Origin: Ramlibacter paludis
GTDB lineage: Bacteria > Pseudomonadota > Gammaproteobacteria > Burkholderiales > Burkholderiaceae_C
NCBI RefSeq assembly: GCF_022012305.1
Contig: NZ_JAKLTM010000003.1
Coordinates: 124,001 to 188,000, forward strand
Direction of reading: 5' to 3'
Length of the DNA stretch: 64,000 bases
Shown here: positions 23,936 to 33,133 of the stretch, piece by piece
Layout of the letters: each line of letters opens with the position of its first letter
Position numbering within the stretch: position 1 is the stretch's first letter
Program-made: the position numbers and the translations under genes
Notes under the pieces: model-generated
What the model was told of the DNA's origin: nothing
Databases searched by the model: none
The model's input: only the letters and a program-made list of their open reading frames with translations

Positions 23936-24940
23936 TCAGGCCCCCAGGGTGGCAACCATGATCGCCTTGATGGTGTGCAGGCGGTTCTCGGCCTGCTCGA
24001 AGGCGATGTTGTATTCGGACTCGAAGACCTCGTTGCTCACTTCCAGCCCGTCGCTGATGCCGTAGGTCTCGGCGATCTGCTTGCCGAGCGTGGTCTCGGT
24101 GTCGTGGAAGGCCGGCAGGCAGTGCATGAACTTCACCTTCGGGTTGCCGCTGGCCTTCATCAGGACGGCGTTCACCTGGTACTTCATCAGCAGGCCGATG
24201 CGCTCCTTCCACACCTCCTTGGGCTCGCCCATGGAGACCCAGACGTCGGTGTGGATGAAGTCGGCGCCGTCCACCGCCTGCTGCGGATCCTCGGTGATGG
24301 TCAGCGTGGCCCCGTGCTTCGCTTCGAGCTCGCGCGCGATCGCCACGAACTCCTCGGCCGGCCAGAGCTTGCGCGGGCCGCAGATGCGCACGTCCATGCC
24401 CATCAGGCAGCCGACGATCATCAGCGAGTGGCCCATGTTGTTGCGGGTGTCGCCGAGGAAGGCGTACTTGATCTGGCTGACCGGCTTGTCGCTGTGCTCG
24501 CGCATGGTCATCACGTCGGCCAGCATCTGGGTCGGGTGGTATTCGTCGGTCAGGCCGTTGAAGACCGGCACGCCGGCGTACTTGGCGAGCGTTTCCACGC
24601 CGCTCTGGCTGGCGCCGCGGTATTCGAGTGCGTCGAACATGCGGCCCAGCACCCGGGCCGTGTCCTTGAACGACTCCTTGTGCCCGATCTGCGAGCCGGC
24701 CGGATCGAGGTAGGTGACGTTGGCGCCCTGGTCGTGGCAGGCGACCTCGAAGGCGCAGCGCGTGCGGGTCGAGGTCTTCTCGAAGATCAGGCAGATTTCC
24801 TTGCCCTTCAGCTGGTGCTGCTCGGTGCCGGCGTACTTGGCGCGCTTGAGGTCGCGGGCGAGGTCCAGCAGGTACTGGAACTCGCGCTGGGTGAAGTCCT
24901 GCACGGACAGCAGCGAACGGTTGCGAAGGTTGAAGCTCAC
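23936..24940 (-). CDS. arcB: Ornithine carbamoyltransferase, catabolic
   Basis: A 334-residue ornithine carbamoyltransferase. The carbamoyl-phosphate site STRTRCAFE (about 56-64), the [12 protein letters not shown] loop, [12 protein letters not shown] and the ornithine/catalytic HCLPAFHD motif are present. In the deiminase pathway it runs in the phosphorolytic direction, turning citrulline plus phosphate into ornithine and carbamoyl phosphate. Its length and position between arcA and arcC indicate the catabolic rather than the biosynthetic enzyme. It starts at ATG 24940 with a purine-rich stretch upstream, 18 bp after arcA. Confidence 0.96.
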   Translation of the reverse strand: MSFNLRNRSLLSVQDFTQREFQYLLDLARDLKRAKYAGTEQHQLKGKEICLIFEKTSTRTRCAFEVACHDQGANVTYLDPAGSQIGHKESFKDTARVLGRMFDALEYRGASQSGVETLAKYAGVPVFNGLTDEYHPTQMLADVMTMREHSDKPVSQIKYAFLGDTRNNMGHSLMIVGCLMGMDVRICGPRKLWPAEEFVAIARELEAKHGATLTITEDPQQAVDGADFIHTDVWVSMGEPKEVWKERIGLLMKYQVNAVLMKASGNPKVKFMHCLPAFHDTETTLGKQIAETYGISDGLEVSNEVFESEYNIAFEQAENRLHTIKAIMVATLGA

Positions 24941-24958
24941 GGCAAACTCCTTGGGAAT

Positions 24959-26182
24959 TCAGAACACGGGGTCGCGGACGATGGGGCAGGTCATGCAGTG
25001 GCCGCCGCCGCGCCCGCGGCCCAGCTCGGAGCCGCGCACGGTGATGACCTCGACACCCGCCTTCCGCAGCAGGGTGTTGGTGTAGGTGTTGCGGTCGTAG
25101 GCGACCACCACGCCGGGCTCCAGCGCGACGACGTTGTTGCCGTCGTCCCACTGTTCGCGCTGCGCCTGCCAGGCGTTGCCGCCTGTCTCGACCACGCGCA
25201 GCTCCTTCAATCCCAGGGCCTCGGCTACCACCTCGAACAGGTGGCCTTTGTCGGCATGCACCTCCAGCCCGCCCCTGCCGTCGGGGCGGCAGCTGTAGCA
25301 GCGCACCTGGTCGGCCACCTCGCGGAAGGAGGTGACGAGGTCGACGTTGCAGAAGCTGAAGACCGTGTCCAGGTGCATGGCGGCGCGGCTCTTGGGCATG
25401 AGGCAGGCAATCACGCGCTGCGCCGCGTTGGCCTCGAACAGCTTGAGCGCCACCTGGTAGACGGCCTGGCGCGTGGTGCGCTCGCCCATCCCGATCAGCA
25501 CCACGCCCTTGCCGACCGGCATGACGTCGCCGCCTTCCAGCGAAGACGCGCCGAAGTTCTCGTCGGAGTCGCCCCACCAGAAGCGCACGCCCGCCGTCTT
25601 GAAGCGGGGGTGGAACTTGTAGATCGCGCGCTGCAGCAGGGTCTCGGGCTTGCGGGCTTCCCAGTACATCGGGTTGGCCGTGACGCCGCCATAGATCCAG
25701 CAGGACGGATCGCGCTGGAACAGCGTGTTCGGCACCGGGGGAATCAGGAAGTCGGTGCCGCCGTAGGCTTCCTCCAGCTGGCTCGACCACTCGCTTTTGG
25801 GAACGTCCATCACCGCGATGCCGCCGATCAGGTGTTCGGCCAGGAAGCGCGTCGGCATCTCCTCCATCCACGCGCGCATCTCGCCGACGCCGAAGCCGAG
25901 GTCGTTGACCGTCAGCCGGCGGTCCAGCACCCAGGAGCGTGCCGCCGCGTCCTCCAGCGTTTCGGTCAGCAGCTCGTGCAGCTCCAGCACCTCGGTGCCG
26001 CGCTCGCGCATCTTCAGCACGAAATCGTGGTGGTCGCGCTGGGCCTCCGGCACCCAGAGCATGTCGTCGAACAGCAGGTCTTCCGCGTTCGCCGGCGTGA
26101 GCCGCTGGTGGGCCAGGCCGGGGCGGCAGACCATCACGGTCCGCAGCTTGCCGACTTCGCTATGGACTCCTAGCTTTTCCAT
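24959..26182 (-). CDS. arcA: Arginine deiminase
   Basis: A 407-residue arginine deiminase that hydrolyses arginine to citrulline and ammonia. The C-terminal [14 protein letters not shown] segment carries the nucleophilic cysteine (Cys396, by analogy with the Pseudomonas enzyme). HLDTVFSF supplies the catalytic histidine region, and [18 protein letters not shown] is typical of the family. Full length. It is followed by arcB and arcC and preceded by transport and decarboxylase genes in the same direction, so it is part of a large acid- or anaerobiosis-related operon. Confidence 0.96.
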   Translation of the reverse strand: MEKLGVHSEVGKLRTVMVCRPGLAHQRLTPANAEDLLFDDMLWVPEAQRDHHDFVLKMRERGTEVLELHELLTETLEDAAARSWVLDRRLTVNDLGFGVGEMRAWMEEMPTRFLAEHLIGGIAVMDVPKSEWSSQLEEAYGGTDFLIPPVPNTLFQRDPSCWIYGGVTANPMYWEARKPETLLQRAIYKFHPRFKTAGVRFWWGDSDENFGASSLEGGDVMPVGKGVVLIGMGERTTRQAVYQVALKLFEANAAQRVIACLMPKSRAAMHLDTVFSFCNVDLVTSFREVADQVRCYSCRPDGRGGLEVHADKGHLFEVVAEALGLKELRVVETGGNAWQAQREQWDDGNNVVALEPGVVVAYDRNTYTNTLLRKAGVEVITVRGSELGRGRGGGHCMTCPIVRDPVF

Positions 26183-26203
26183 GCTTGTCTCCAGGTGGAT
26201 TCG

Positions 26204-27088
26204 TCAGTCGGGAAGGGCCACGAGCTTGAAGAAGTCGGCGGCCTCCTGCGTGGGCGAACCGAAGTGGCGCGTGTAGAGGCCGGCCTGGTCGCCCGAGCGG
26301 TACTGGCGGCTGAGCGCGCGGTCGACGAACAGGCGGAAGTCGTCGTCGTCGCGCCGCACGGCCATGGACACCACGTCGCGGCGGAACATGCGGCCGGCGA
26401 CCACGAGGTCGGTGCCGCCGCGCCGCGTCACCGCGTCCAGCAGCAGCGCGCGGTCCTGGAAGAAGGCGTCGGCCTTGCGCGTGGCCAGCAGTTCCAGGCC
26501 GCCCGCCGTGTCCGACACCTGCACCAGGTCCACGACCAGGTGACGTTGCTTCATCGCACTGAGCGCAGCCTTCTCGATCGGCGTTCCGCCGACGACGGCC
26601 ACCAGCGCGCGTTGCGGCGCCTGGTCGAGCGAAGCGCGCCACGCCGGCCCGGTGCCGGGCGCGCCGGAGATGGCCTGCAACACCCGCGTGGGGGCGTCGG
26701 CCCGCAAGGCCACGCCGGTGCCGCTGAGCATGATCGGAATCGAGAAGTCCACCAGTGCCCGCCGCTCCAGCGTGGGAACGGCGGCGCACAGCAGGTCGAT
26801 GCGGCCCTGCTGCACGGCGTTGAAGGCCTCTTCGCGCGTCACCGCCACGTAGTCGACCGTCAGGGCGGGCAGCTTGAGTTCGCTCTTGAGCGCCTCGGCC
26901 ACCCGGCCGCACAGGTCGATCGCGTAGCCGGCCGGCTTGCTGCCGGCGTCGAAGGCGTAGGGCCGGTTGTCGCTGGCATAGCCCAGCGTGATCTTGCCGG
27001 CTTCCTTGGCTTTGTCGAGGGTGCCGGCAGCCGCGAACGATGCGCCCAGGGCAAGCGCGGCGGCCAGGAGGGACAGGCGGATGGCCAT
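26204..27088 (-). CDS. Amino-acid ABC transporter substrate-binding protein (family 3), orphan
   Basis: A 294-residue periplasmic binding protein. It has a signal peptide (about 1-21, ending FAAAG), then the family-3 pattern: ITLGYASDNRPYAF, DLCGRVAEALKSEL, ITLGYA-type strand order and GRIDLLCAAVPTLERRALVDFS. Such proteins bind polar amino acids and deliver them to an ABC permease or act as sensors. No permease or ATPase gene is next to it, so it must use a distant transporter or serve another role. By context arginine or ornithine is the likely ligand. It lies 21 bp upstream of arcA and 18 bp downstream of the antiporter gene. Confidence 0.85.
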   Translation of the reverse strand: MAIRLSLLAAALALGASFAAAGTLDKAKEAGKITLGYASDNRPYAFDAGSKPAGYAIDLCGRVAEALKSELKLPALTVDYVAVTREEAFNAVQQGRIDLLCAAVPTLERRALVDFSIPIMLSGTGVALRADAPTRVLQAISGAPGTGPAWRASLDQAPQRALVAVVGGTPIEKAALSAMKQRHLVVDLVQVSDTAGGLELLATRKADAFFQDRALLLDAVTRRGGTDLVVAGRMFRRDVVSMAVRRDDDDFRLFVDRALSRQYRSGDQAGLYTRHFGSPTQEAADFFKLVALPD

Positions 27089-27106
27089 GATCTTTCCTTT
27101 CGGGAC

Positions 27107-28477
27107 TCAGGCAGCCCGCGGCTCGACCACCGGCGCGACGAAGCGCGGGGCGATCAGGCCGTAGACGATGTAGCCGATGCCCATGACGAGCATGCCGCCC
27201 ATCACGGCGTCCTTGCCGGAGGCGAACAGCGCGTACACGGAGTAGAGGAGGGCGACCACCGCGACGAAGGCGTTGCGCTTGAAGATGCCCGGGTCGACCT
27301 TCGCGTTGCGCATCATCACGAACAGCGCCGACAGCGAGATGATGTAGGGCACCACGTTGGTCACCACGGCCAGGTTCACCAGCGCGGCGAACTGCTTGCT
27401 CAGGTCGGGCGACACGGTCGACAGCGCCAGCACCGACTGCACGATGCCCATGATCACCATGCCCGCGATCGGCGCGCCGGCGGCGCTGGCCTTGCCGAAG
27501 ATGGGGGGGAACATGCGCGTGTCGGCGGCGTCCTTGGCGGTGGAGGCCAGGGTGAACTGCCAGCCGAGCAGCGAACCGACGCAGGCCATGGCGGCCAGCG
27601 CCATCACGATCTGCCCGACCATCGGGCTGAACATCTTGGCGTAGGCCAGGCCGAACGGGCCGGTGGATTCGGCGAGTTCGGCATTGGGCACGATGCCCTG
27701 GATGGCCGTGGTCGACAGGATGTAGACGACCGCCGCTCCGAGCGTGCCGAACAGGCAGGCCAAGGGGACGTCGCGCTTCGGGTTCTCGACCGCCGACGCG
27801 TTCTGGGAAGCCGACTCCATGCCCAGGAAGGCCCACAGCGTCAGCGAGATGCTGGAGCCCATGCCCTCGGCGATGCTGATGCCCTTGGGGTTCCAGGCCG
27901 CGGCGAAGGTGTCGGCGCTGAACCAGAACCAGCCGATGGTGGCGATGAAGCCCACCGGCAGGATCACGCCCCACACCGTCACCGAGCCGATCTTGCCGGT
28001 CAGGCTCGGTCCGCCGAAGTTGGCGGCCGTGGTGATCCACAGCAGCGCGATCACGCCGATGCAGGTGGCGACCGGCGTGGCCGTCAGGCCGGGGAAGAAG
28101 GCCGCCAGGTAGCCGAGCGCGGAGCTCGCGACCGCCACGTTGGCGATGGCCAGCGAGATGAAGTAGAGGAAGAAGACCTGGAAGTAGCCGTCCTTGCCGT
28201 AGGCGTCCTCCGCGTAGGCGGCGAGGCCGCCGGTGCGCTGGTTGAAGATGCCGGCCTGGGCAAAGCCGTAGGCGATGGCGAGCGAGCCGATCGCGGTGAC
28301 CAGCCAGGACAGGAGCGAGATCGCGCCCACCTGCGCCATGTTGGCGGGCAGCATGATGATGCCGGAGCCCATCATGTTGACGGTGACGATGAACGTCAGC
28401 TGCATGACGTTCATCTTCTTCTGCGGCGTGGCGACGACGGCGGCGCCCTCTCCGGTTTCGAGGATGGCAGTACTCAT
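27107..28477 (-). CDS. potE: APC-family amino acid/polyamine antiporter (PotE-like)
   Basis: A 456-residue membrane protein with about twelve hydrophobic helices and the APC superfamily start NMMGSGIIMLPANMA near residue 35, the substrate-site helix of antiporters such as PotE, CadB and AdiC. AFLGMESASQNASAVENPKRDVPLA is also typical. Placed between an ornithine decarboxylase gene and arcA, it most plausibly exchanges ornithine for putrescine (or arginine for ornithine/agmatine). Start ATG 28477 is chosen because AGGAG lies upstream; an in-frame start 18 codons earlier would overlap the preceding gene. Confidence 0.88.
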   Translation of the reverse strand: MSTAILETGEGAAVVATPQKKMNVMQLTFIVTVNMMGSGIIMLPANMAQVGAISLLSWLVTAIGSLAIAYGFAQAGIFNQRTGGLAAYAEDAYGKDGYFQVFFLYFISLAIANVAVASSALGYLAAFFPGLTATPVATCIGVIALLWITTAANFGGPSLTGKIGSVTVWGVILPVGFIATIGWFWFSADTFAAAWNPKGISIAEGMGSSISLTLWAFLGMESASQNASAVENPKRDVPLACLFGTLGAAVVYILSTTAIQGIVPNAELAESTGPFGLAYAKMFSPMVGQIVMALAAMACVGSLLGWQFTLASTAKDAADTRMFPPIFGKASAAGAPIAGMVIMGIVQSVLALSTVSPDLSKQFAALVNLAVVTNVVPYIISLSALFVMMRNAKVDPGIFKRNAFVAVVALLYSVYALFASGKDAVMGGMLVMGIGYIVYGLIAPRFVAPVVEPRAA

Positions 28478-28490
28478 GTCGGTTCTCCTG

Positions 28491-30851
28491 TCATTCACGC
28501 ACGACGTAGGTGTGGAAGCGGATGCGCCCATCCACCTGTTCCTGGTACACGCCCTGTACTTCGTAGTTGAAGCCGGGGAAGCGGTTGAACGATTCCTCGA
28601 AGGCGAGGAAGTAATCCAGCATCGGCCGCGCGCGCTCGTCCCAGCGCTCGCCGGGAACCACCACGCCGATGCCCGGCGGATAGATCAGGGCCAGCGTCGC
28701 CGAAACCCGGCCTTTCGCCTGGTCCAGCGGCACGTAGTCGACGTCGTTGCCGACCAGGGCGCGGTACGCGTCCTGCGGCGTCATGGCCGGCTGCGGGAAG
28801 CTGGAGGCGCGGAAGGACAGGCGCTGCAGTTCCTTGACGTTGGCCTTGCGGTAGAAGTCGTGCATCTCGCCGCAGACCTGGCGCAGCGTGTAGCCCGCGT
28901 AGCGGCCCGGGTTGTTGGCGCAGACCGTGGGCAGCACTTCGGCGAGCGGCGCGTCGCGGTCCCACAGCGCCTTGAACTTCACCAGCTTGGCCAGCAGCGT
29001 GTTCATCTTGCCCTCGTCCTCGGCCGGGGTCATGAGGAACAGGATGCTGTTCAGGTCGCACTTCTCCGGCACGATGCGCTGCTCGCGCAGGAAGTTCGCC
29101 ACGACGGTGGCCGGCACGCCGAAGTCGAGGTATTCGCCGGTCTGGCGGTTGATGCCGGGCGTGAGCAGGGCGAGCTTGTTCGGGTCGACCATCGCCTGGC
29201 CCTGCGCGTAGCCGGCGTAGCCGTGCCACTTGCTTTCCGGGTGGAAGTTCCAGCACTGCTGCTCGCGCTTGATCACCTCGGTGGGCAGGTCTTCCCACGG
29301 CACCTCGTAGGCATCGGCGGTGAAGCGCGAGCCGCGGATGTTCACCACGTCCGGCACGAAGGGATCGAAGAACCACTTCTCGCGCTCGGTCGCGCCGGCC
29401 TGCTGGAAGTGCCTGCCGAACTCGCGCAGCTTCTTGCGCGTCTCGATGCCGATCTCGATGCAGCGGTCCCACAGCATCTCGCCGGCCTTGCCCTCGTGCA
29501 CCTTGGCATTGACGTCGAGCGAGGCGAACAGCGGATAGAAGGGCGAGGTCGACGCGTTGATCAGGAAGGATTCGTTGAAGCGCTTGTGCTCGATGTAGCG
29601 CTTCTGGCCGCGGATGTGCTCGTCGCGCTTGTGCACCTGCGAGGCCTGCGAGAAGCCCGCGCCCTGCTTGTGCACCGACTGCGTGGAGAACAGGCCGGGC
29701 ATGTCGGGCTGCAGGTCCGTCAGCCGCATCGGGCTGTGGTCCTCGAACAGCGGATGGAAGGCGTTGTAGCCGATCCAGGCCTCGTCCCACAGGAAGTACT
29801 CGCACAGGTGGCCGATGCGGTCCAGCACCTTGCGCACGTTGTAGACGGTGCCGTCGTAGGTGGCCAGCTGCACGCAGGCGAGCCGGAAGGGACGGTCCGC
29901 CTTGTACAGCTGCTTGTCCTTCACCAGCGGGTTCTGACGGATCTGCTCGCGCAGGTAGTCCTCGTCCAGCGCCGCCCAGTCGACGGCGCCGATCATGCCG
30001 AAGGAGTTGCGCGCGGTCGGCAGGTAGATCGGGATGGCGCCCGCCTGCACCAGCGCGCCCTGGTGGATCGACTTGTGGTTGTTGCGGTCGAACAGCACCA
30101 GGTCGCCCTGGCGCAGCACCGCGCCGGTCACCACCTTGTTGGAGGTGCTGGTGCCGTTCAGCACGAAGTAGGTGCGATCCGCGCCGAACACCTGCGCCGC
30201 ATGCTTCTGCGCTTCGACGGCCGGACCCTCGTGGATCAGCAGGTCGCCCAGCGCGACGTCGGCGTTGCACAGGTCGCTGCGGAAGACGTTCTCGCCGAAG
30301 TACTTGAAGAACATCTGCCCGGCGGGCGACTTCTTGTAGAACTGGCCGCCCTGGTGCCCGGGGCAGTCAAAGGCGACCATGGCCTCGCCGTCGTAGGCCA
30401 TCAGGCCCGCGAAGAAGGGCGGCAGCAGGCCCATGCCGTACTTGATGAGGCTCGCGACCACCTGCTTGGCATAGTAGGCGGGGCTCTGCTGGCCGAGGTA
30501 GATGTAGCCGTCGACCTCGTTCACGCCCTCGACCGCGAGGTCGGCGATGCGGTGCGCGTTCGCCAGGCCCCACATCGGCGTGCGAAAGCCGATGGCGCGC
30601 ACGGTTTCGCCCAGCTTGCGCGCGGGGGCGAGGCGGTCGCCGTCGATCAGCGCGATGTACGCCCCGACGTCGGAATCCTCGGAGACGTCGCGCTCGAAGC
30701 TGTCGGTGACCTCGACCTCGTAGTTGTCGGCGCGGATCTGGTCCAGGATTTCCCGGATCTGCGGATTCGCCGCATCGACGATTGCGACGACCTTCAGCTT
30801 GCCCTGGAAAGAGATCGGGACCGTGGGCGGCTTGACGACGCTGACTGACAT
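28491..30851 (-). CDS. speF: PLP-dependent decarboxylase, probably ornithine decarboxylase
   Basis: This 786-residue protein is a full-length bacterial Orn/Lys/Arg decarboxylase: an N-terminal response-regulator-like wing (about 15-130), a fold-I PLP domain and a C-terminal domain. The Schiff-base lysine is Lys395 in QSVHKQGAGFSQ, the form seen in inducible ornithine decarboxylases (VHKQQAG) rather than in the lysine/arginine enzymes (THKLL). DRNNHKS, FDEAW-like WDEAW and GHQGG near residue 180 complete the cofactor site. The reaction uses ornithine and a proton to give putrescine and CO2, raising internal pH. It lies 4 bp after the paralogue and 13 bp before the antiporter. The symbol is by family match; substrate is unproven. 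Confidence 0.86.
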   Translation of the reverse strand: MSVSVVKPPTVPISFQGKLKVVAIVDAANPQIREILDQIRADNYEVEVTDSFERDVSEDSDVGAYIALIDGDRLAPARKLGETVRAIGFRTPMWGLANAHRIADLAVEGVNEVDGYIYLGQQSPAYYAKQVVASLIKYGMGLLPPFFAGLMAYDGEAMVAFDCPGHQGGQFYKKSPAGQMFFKYFGENVFRSDLCNADVALGDLLIHEGPAVEAQKHAAQVFGADRTYFVLNGTSTSNKVVTGAVLRQGDLVLFDRNNHKSIHQGALVQAGAIPIYLPTARNSFGMIGAVDWAALDEDYLREQIRQNPLVKDKQLYKADRPFRLACVQLATYDGTVYNVRKVLDRIGHLCEYFLWDEAWIGYNAFHPLFEDHSPMRLTDLQPDMPGLFSTQSVHKQGAGFSQASQVHKRDEHIRGQKRYIEHKRFNESFLINASTSPFYPLFASLDVNAKVHEGKAGEMLWDRCIEIGIETRKKLREFGRHFQQAGATEREKWFFDPFVPDVVNIRGSRFTADAYEVPWEDLPTEVIKREQQCWNFHPESKWHGYAGYAQGQAMVDPNKLALLTPGINRQTGEYLDFGVPATVVANFLREQRIVPEKCDLNSILFLMTPAEDEGKMNTLLAKLVKFKALWDRDAPLAEVLPTVCANNPGRYAGYTLRQVCGEMHDFYRKANVKELQRLSFRASSFPQPAMTPQDAYRALVGNDVDYVPLDQAKGRVSATLALIYPPGIGVVVPGERWDERARPMLDYFLAFEESFNRFPGFNYEVQGVYQEQVDGRIRFHTYVVRE

Positions 30852-30855
30852 GGCG

Positions 30856-33111
30856 CTACTCCTTCACGCAATCGACCAGCCACTTCTTGCGGCCCGCCTG
30901 GTCGTACTCGAAACGCAGGCCGTGGATGTCGGCCTCGAAGCCCGGGAAGTGGTCGTCGGTGTCGCGCGCGAACTTGAGGTATTCGACGATCGAGTCGGTG
31001 GTGAAGCGCTCGCCCGGCATGATCAGCGGGATTCCCGGCGGGTAAGGCACCAGCATCACGGCGGTGACGCGTGACTTGAGCTCGTTGATGGGCACCGGTT
31101 CGACCGCGCCGTGCACCAGTCGGTCGTAGGCATCCGCGGGCTTCATCGCAGGAGGCGGCAGTTCGGTGTACATGGCGTTCATCGCGGCCGCCGTGTTGTT
31201 CTCGCGGTAGCAGGTGTGCAGCGCCTCGCACAGGTCGCGCAGGCCCCAGCCCGCATAGGCGGCGTGGCCGGCCACGCTGGGCAGGGTGCGGGCAAGCGGC
31301 GCGTTGCGGTCGTAGTCGGTCTTGAAGTCGGCCAGCGCGTCGACCATGGTGGACCACTTGCCGCGCGTGATGCCCAGCGAGAACAGGATCAGGAAGCTGT
31401 AGAGCCCGGTCTTCTCGACGACGAGTCCGCGCTCCCACAGGTACTTGGTGACCACGGCGGCGGGGATGCCGGTCGGCGCGAGCTTCGCGCCCTTCTCCAG
31501 GCCCGGGGTCAGCAGCGTGACCTTGATCGGGTCCAGCATGATGTAGTCGCTGGCCAGGGCGCCGAAGCCGTGCCACTGCGCCTTCGGGTCCAGCACCCAG
31601 TCTTCCGTCTTCGGCGCCTTGTCCAGCGCCAGGCCCTCGGGCTGCCAGACCTTGAACCACCAGTCGGCGCCCTTGAAGCCCTTGCCGATCGAAGCCAGCG
31701 CCTGGCGGAAGTTCATGGCCTCGTCGTGCGTTTCCTGCACGATGGAACGGCCGGCGGTGCCTTCCATCATCGCCGTGCTGACGTCGAGCGAGGCGATGAT
31801 GCCGTAGTGTGGCGACGTCGAGCCGTGCATCATGAAGGCGTCGTTGAAGCGCGTGGTGTCGATCTTGCGCTGCTCGGACTCCTGGATGTGGATCATCGAG
31901 GCCTGCGAGAACGCGGCCAGCAGCTTGTGGGTGGAGTGGGTGGCGAACACCAGCGTGTGGTCGGCGCGCGGATGCCCGCGCGGCACGCCCATGGCGTGGC
32001 GGCCCTGGTAGAACTCGTGGAAGGCCGCGTAGGCGTACCAAGCTTCGTCGAAGTGCAGGGCGTCGACCTGGTCGGCCACCTCCGCCTTGATCTTCTCGGC
32101 GTTGTAGCAAAGGCCGTCGTAGGTGGAGTTGGTCACCACCGCGATGCGCGCGTTGCCCTTGCAGTTGCGCGCGATCGGGCTGGCCGCCACCTTGTCGCGG
32201 ATGGCCGCCGGCGAGAACTGGTCCAGGCCGATCGGCCCGATGATCCCGTAGTCGTTGCGCGCCGGCGTGAAGTAGATCGGCGTGGCGCCGGTCATGATCA
32301 GCGAGTGCAGCAGCGACTTGTGGCAGTTGCGGTCCACGATCACCAGGTCGTCGCGTCCCGCCATCGCGTGCCAGATGACCTTGTTGGCGGTGGACGTGCC
32401 GTTGGTGACGAAGTAGGTGTGGTCGGCGCCGAACACCTGGGCCGCGTAGCTCTCCGCGGCCTTGATCGGCCCGGTGTGGTCCAGCAGCGAGCCCAGTTCC
32501 GGCACCGAGATCGACAGGTCCGAGCGCAGCGTGTTCTCGCCGAAGAAGGCGTGCAACGCATGGCCGGCGGGCGACTTGAGGAAGCCCACGCCGCCCGCGT
32601 GGCCGGGCGTGTGCCAGGAGTAGGCCGAACGCTCGGCGTGGCGCACCAGGGCCTTGAAGAAGGGTGGCAGCAGGTTGGCCAGGTAATCGTCCGCGGCGCG
32701 CATGATCTGGCGCGCGAGGAACTCCGCGGTGTCCTCGTACAGGTACAGGACGGCGGTGATGTTGCGCAGGGCTTCGGTCACCCCGAGCTGCGGGTCGCGC
32801 ACCGTGCCGCTTTCGCCCAGCGCCAGGATCGGCAGTGCCGGCGCGCGCTCGTGCACCTTCTTCAGCTGCGCGACGGCCTTCTCGAAGGCGGCCGCGTCGC
32901 CGCGTGCGGCCTCGCTGCCGAACACGATGGCCGCCAGGCCCTTGTGCGCGCCGCCGATGATGCCGGCATCCTCGCGGGTGTCCACCACGATGGTGCTCCA
33001 GCCGTTGCGCTCCAGCTCCTGCTGGATCTGCCGCAGCCGCACGCCCGCCACCGATTGGGCGGCGACGTCGCGGTGCGCGATGAGGATGGGAAACTTGCCT
33101 TTGAACTGCAT
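30856..33111 (-). CDS. PLP-dependent decarboxylase, lysine or arginine type
   Basis: A 751-residue Orn/Lys/Arg decarboxylase. The wing domain (about 1-130) is followed by the PLP domain with TPGHAGG (about 168-174), DRNCHKS, FDEAWYAYAAFHEFY and Schiff-base Lys396 in THSTHKLLAAFSQAS. That motif is identical in style to CadA/LdcC, while the length is nearer to AdiA (about 755), so lysine versus arginine cannot be decided from sequence alone. Next to the arginine deiminase genes, arginine to agmatine is attractive. It consumes a proton per turnover. It sits 22 bp after the porin gene and 4 bp before the ornithine-type paralogue. Confidence 0.85.
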   Translation of the reverse strand: MQFKGKFPILIAHRDVAAQSVAGVRLRQIQQELERNGWSTIVVDTREDAGIIGGAHKGLAAIVFGSEAARGDAAAFEKAVAQLKKVHERAPALPILALGESGTVRDPQLGVTEALRNITAVLYLYEDTAEFLARQIMRAADDYLANLLPPFFKALVRHAERSAYSWHTPGHAGGVGFLKSPAGHALHAFFGENTLRSDLSISVPELGSLLDHTGPIKAAESYAAQVFGADHTYFVTNGTSTANKVIWHAMAGRDDLVIVDRNCHKSLLHSLIMTGATPIYFTPARNDYGIIGPIGLDQFSPAAIRDKVAASPIARNCKGNARIAVVTNSTYDGLCYNAEKIKAEVADQVDALHFDEAWYAYAAFHEFYQGRHAMGVPRGHPRADHTLVFATHSTHKLLAAFSQASMIHIQESEQRKIDTTRFNDAFMMHGSTSPHYGIIASLDVSTAMMEGTAGRSIVQETHDEAMNFRQALASIGKGFKGADWWFKVWQPEGLALDKAPKTEDWVLDPKAQWHGFGALASDYIMLDPIKVTLLTPGLEKGAKLAPTGIPAAVVTKYLWERGLVVEKTGLYSFLILFSLGITRGKWSTMVDALADFKTDYDRNAPLARTLPSVAGHAAYAGWGLRDLCEALHTCYRENNTAAAMNAMYTELPPPAMKPADAYDRLVHGAVEPVPINELKSRVTAVMLVPYPPGIPLIMPGERFTTDSIVEYLKFARDTDDHFPGFEADIHGLRFEYDQAGRKKWLVDCVKE

Positions 33112-33133
33112 GACTGTCCCCTGGTGGCGGGTG

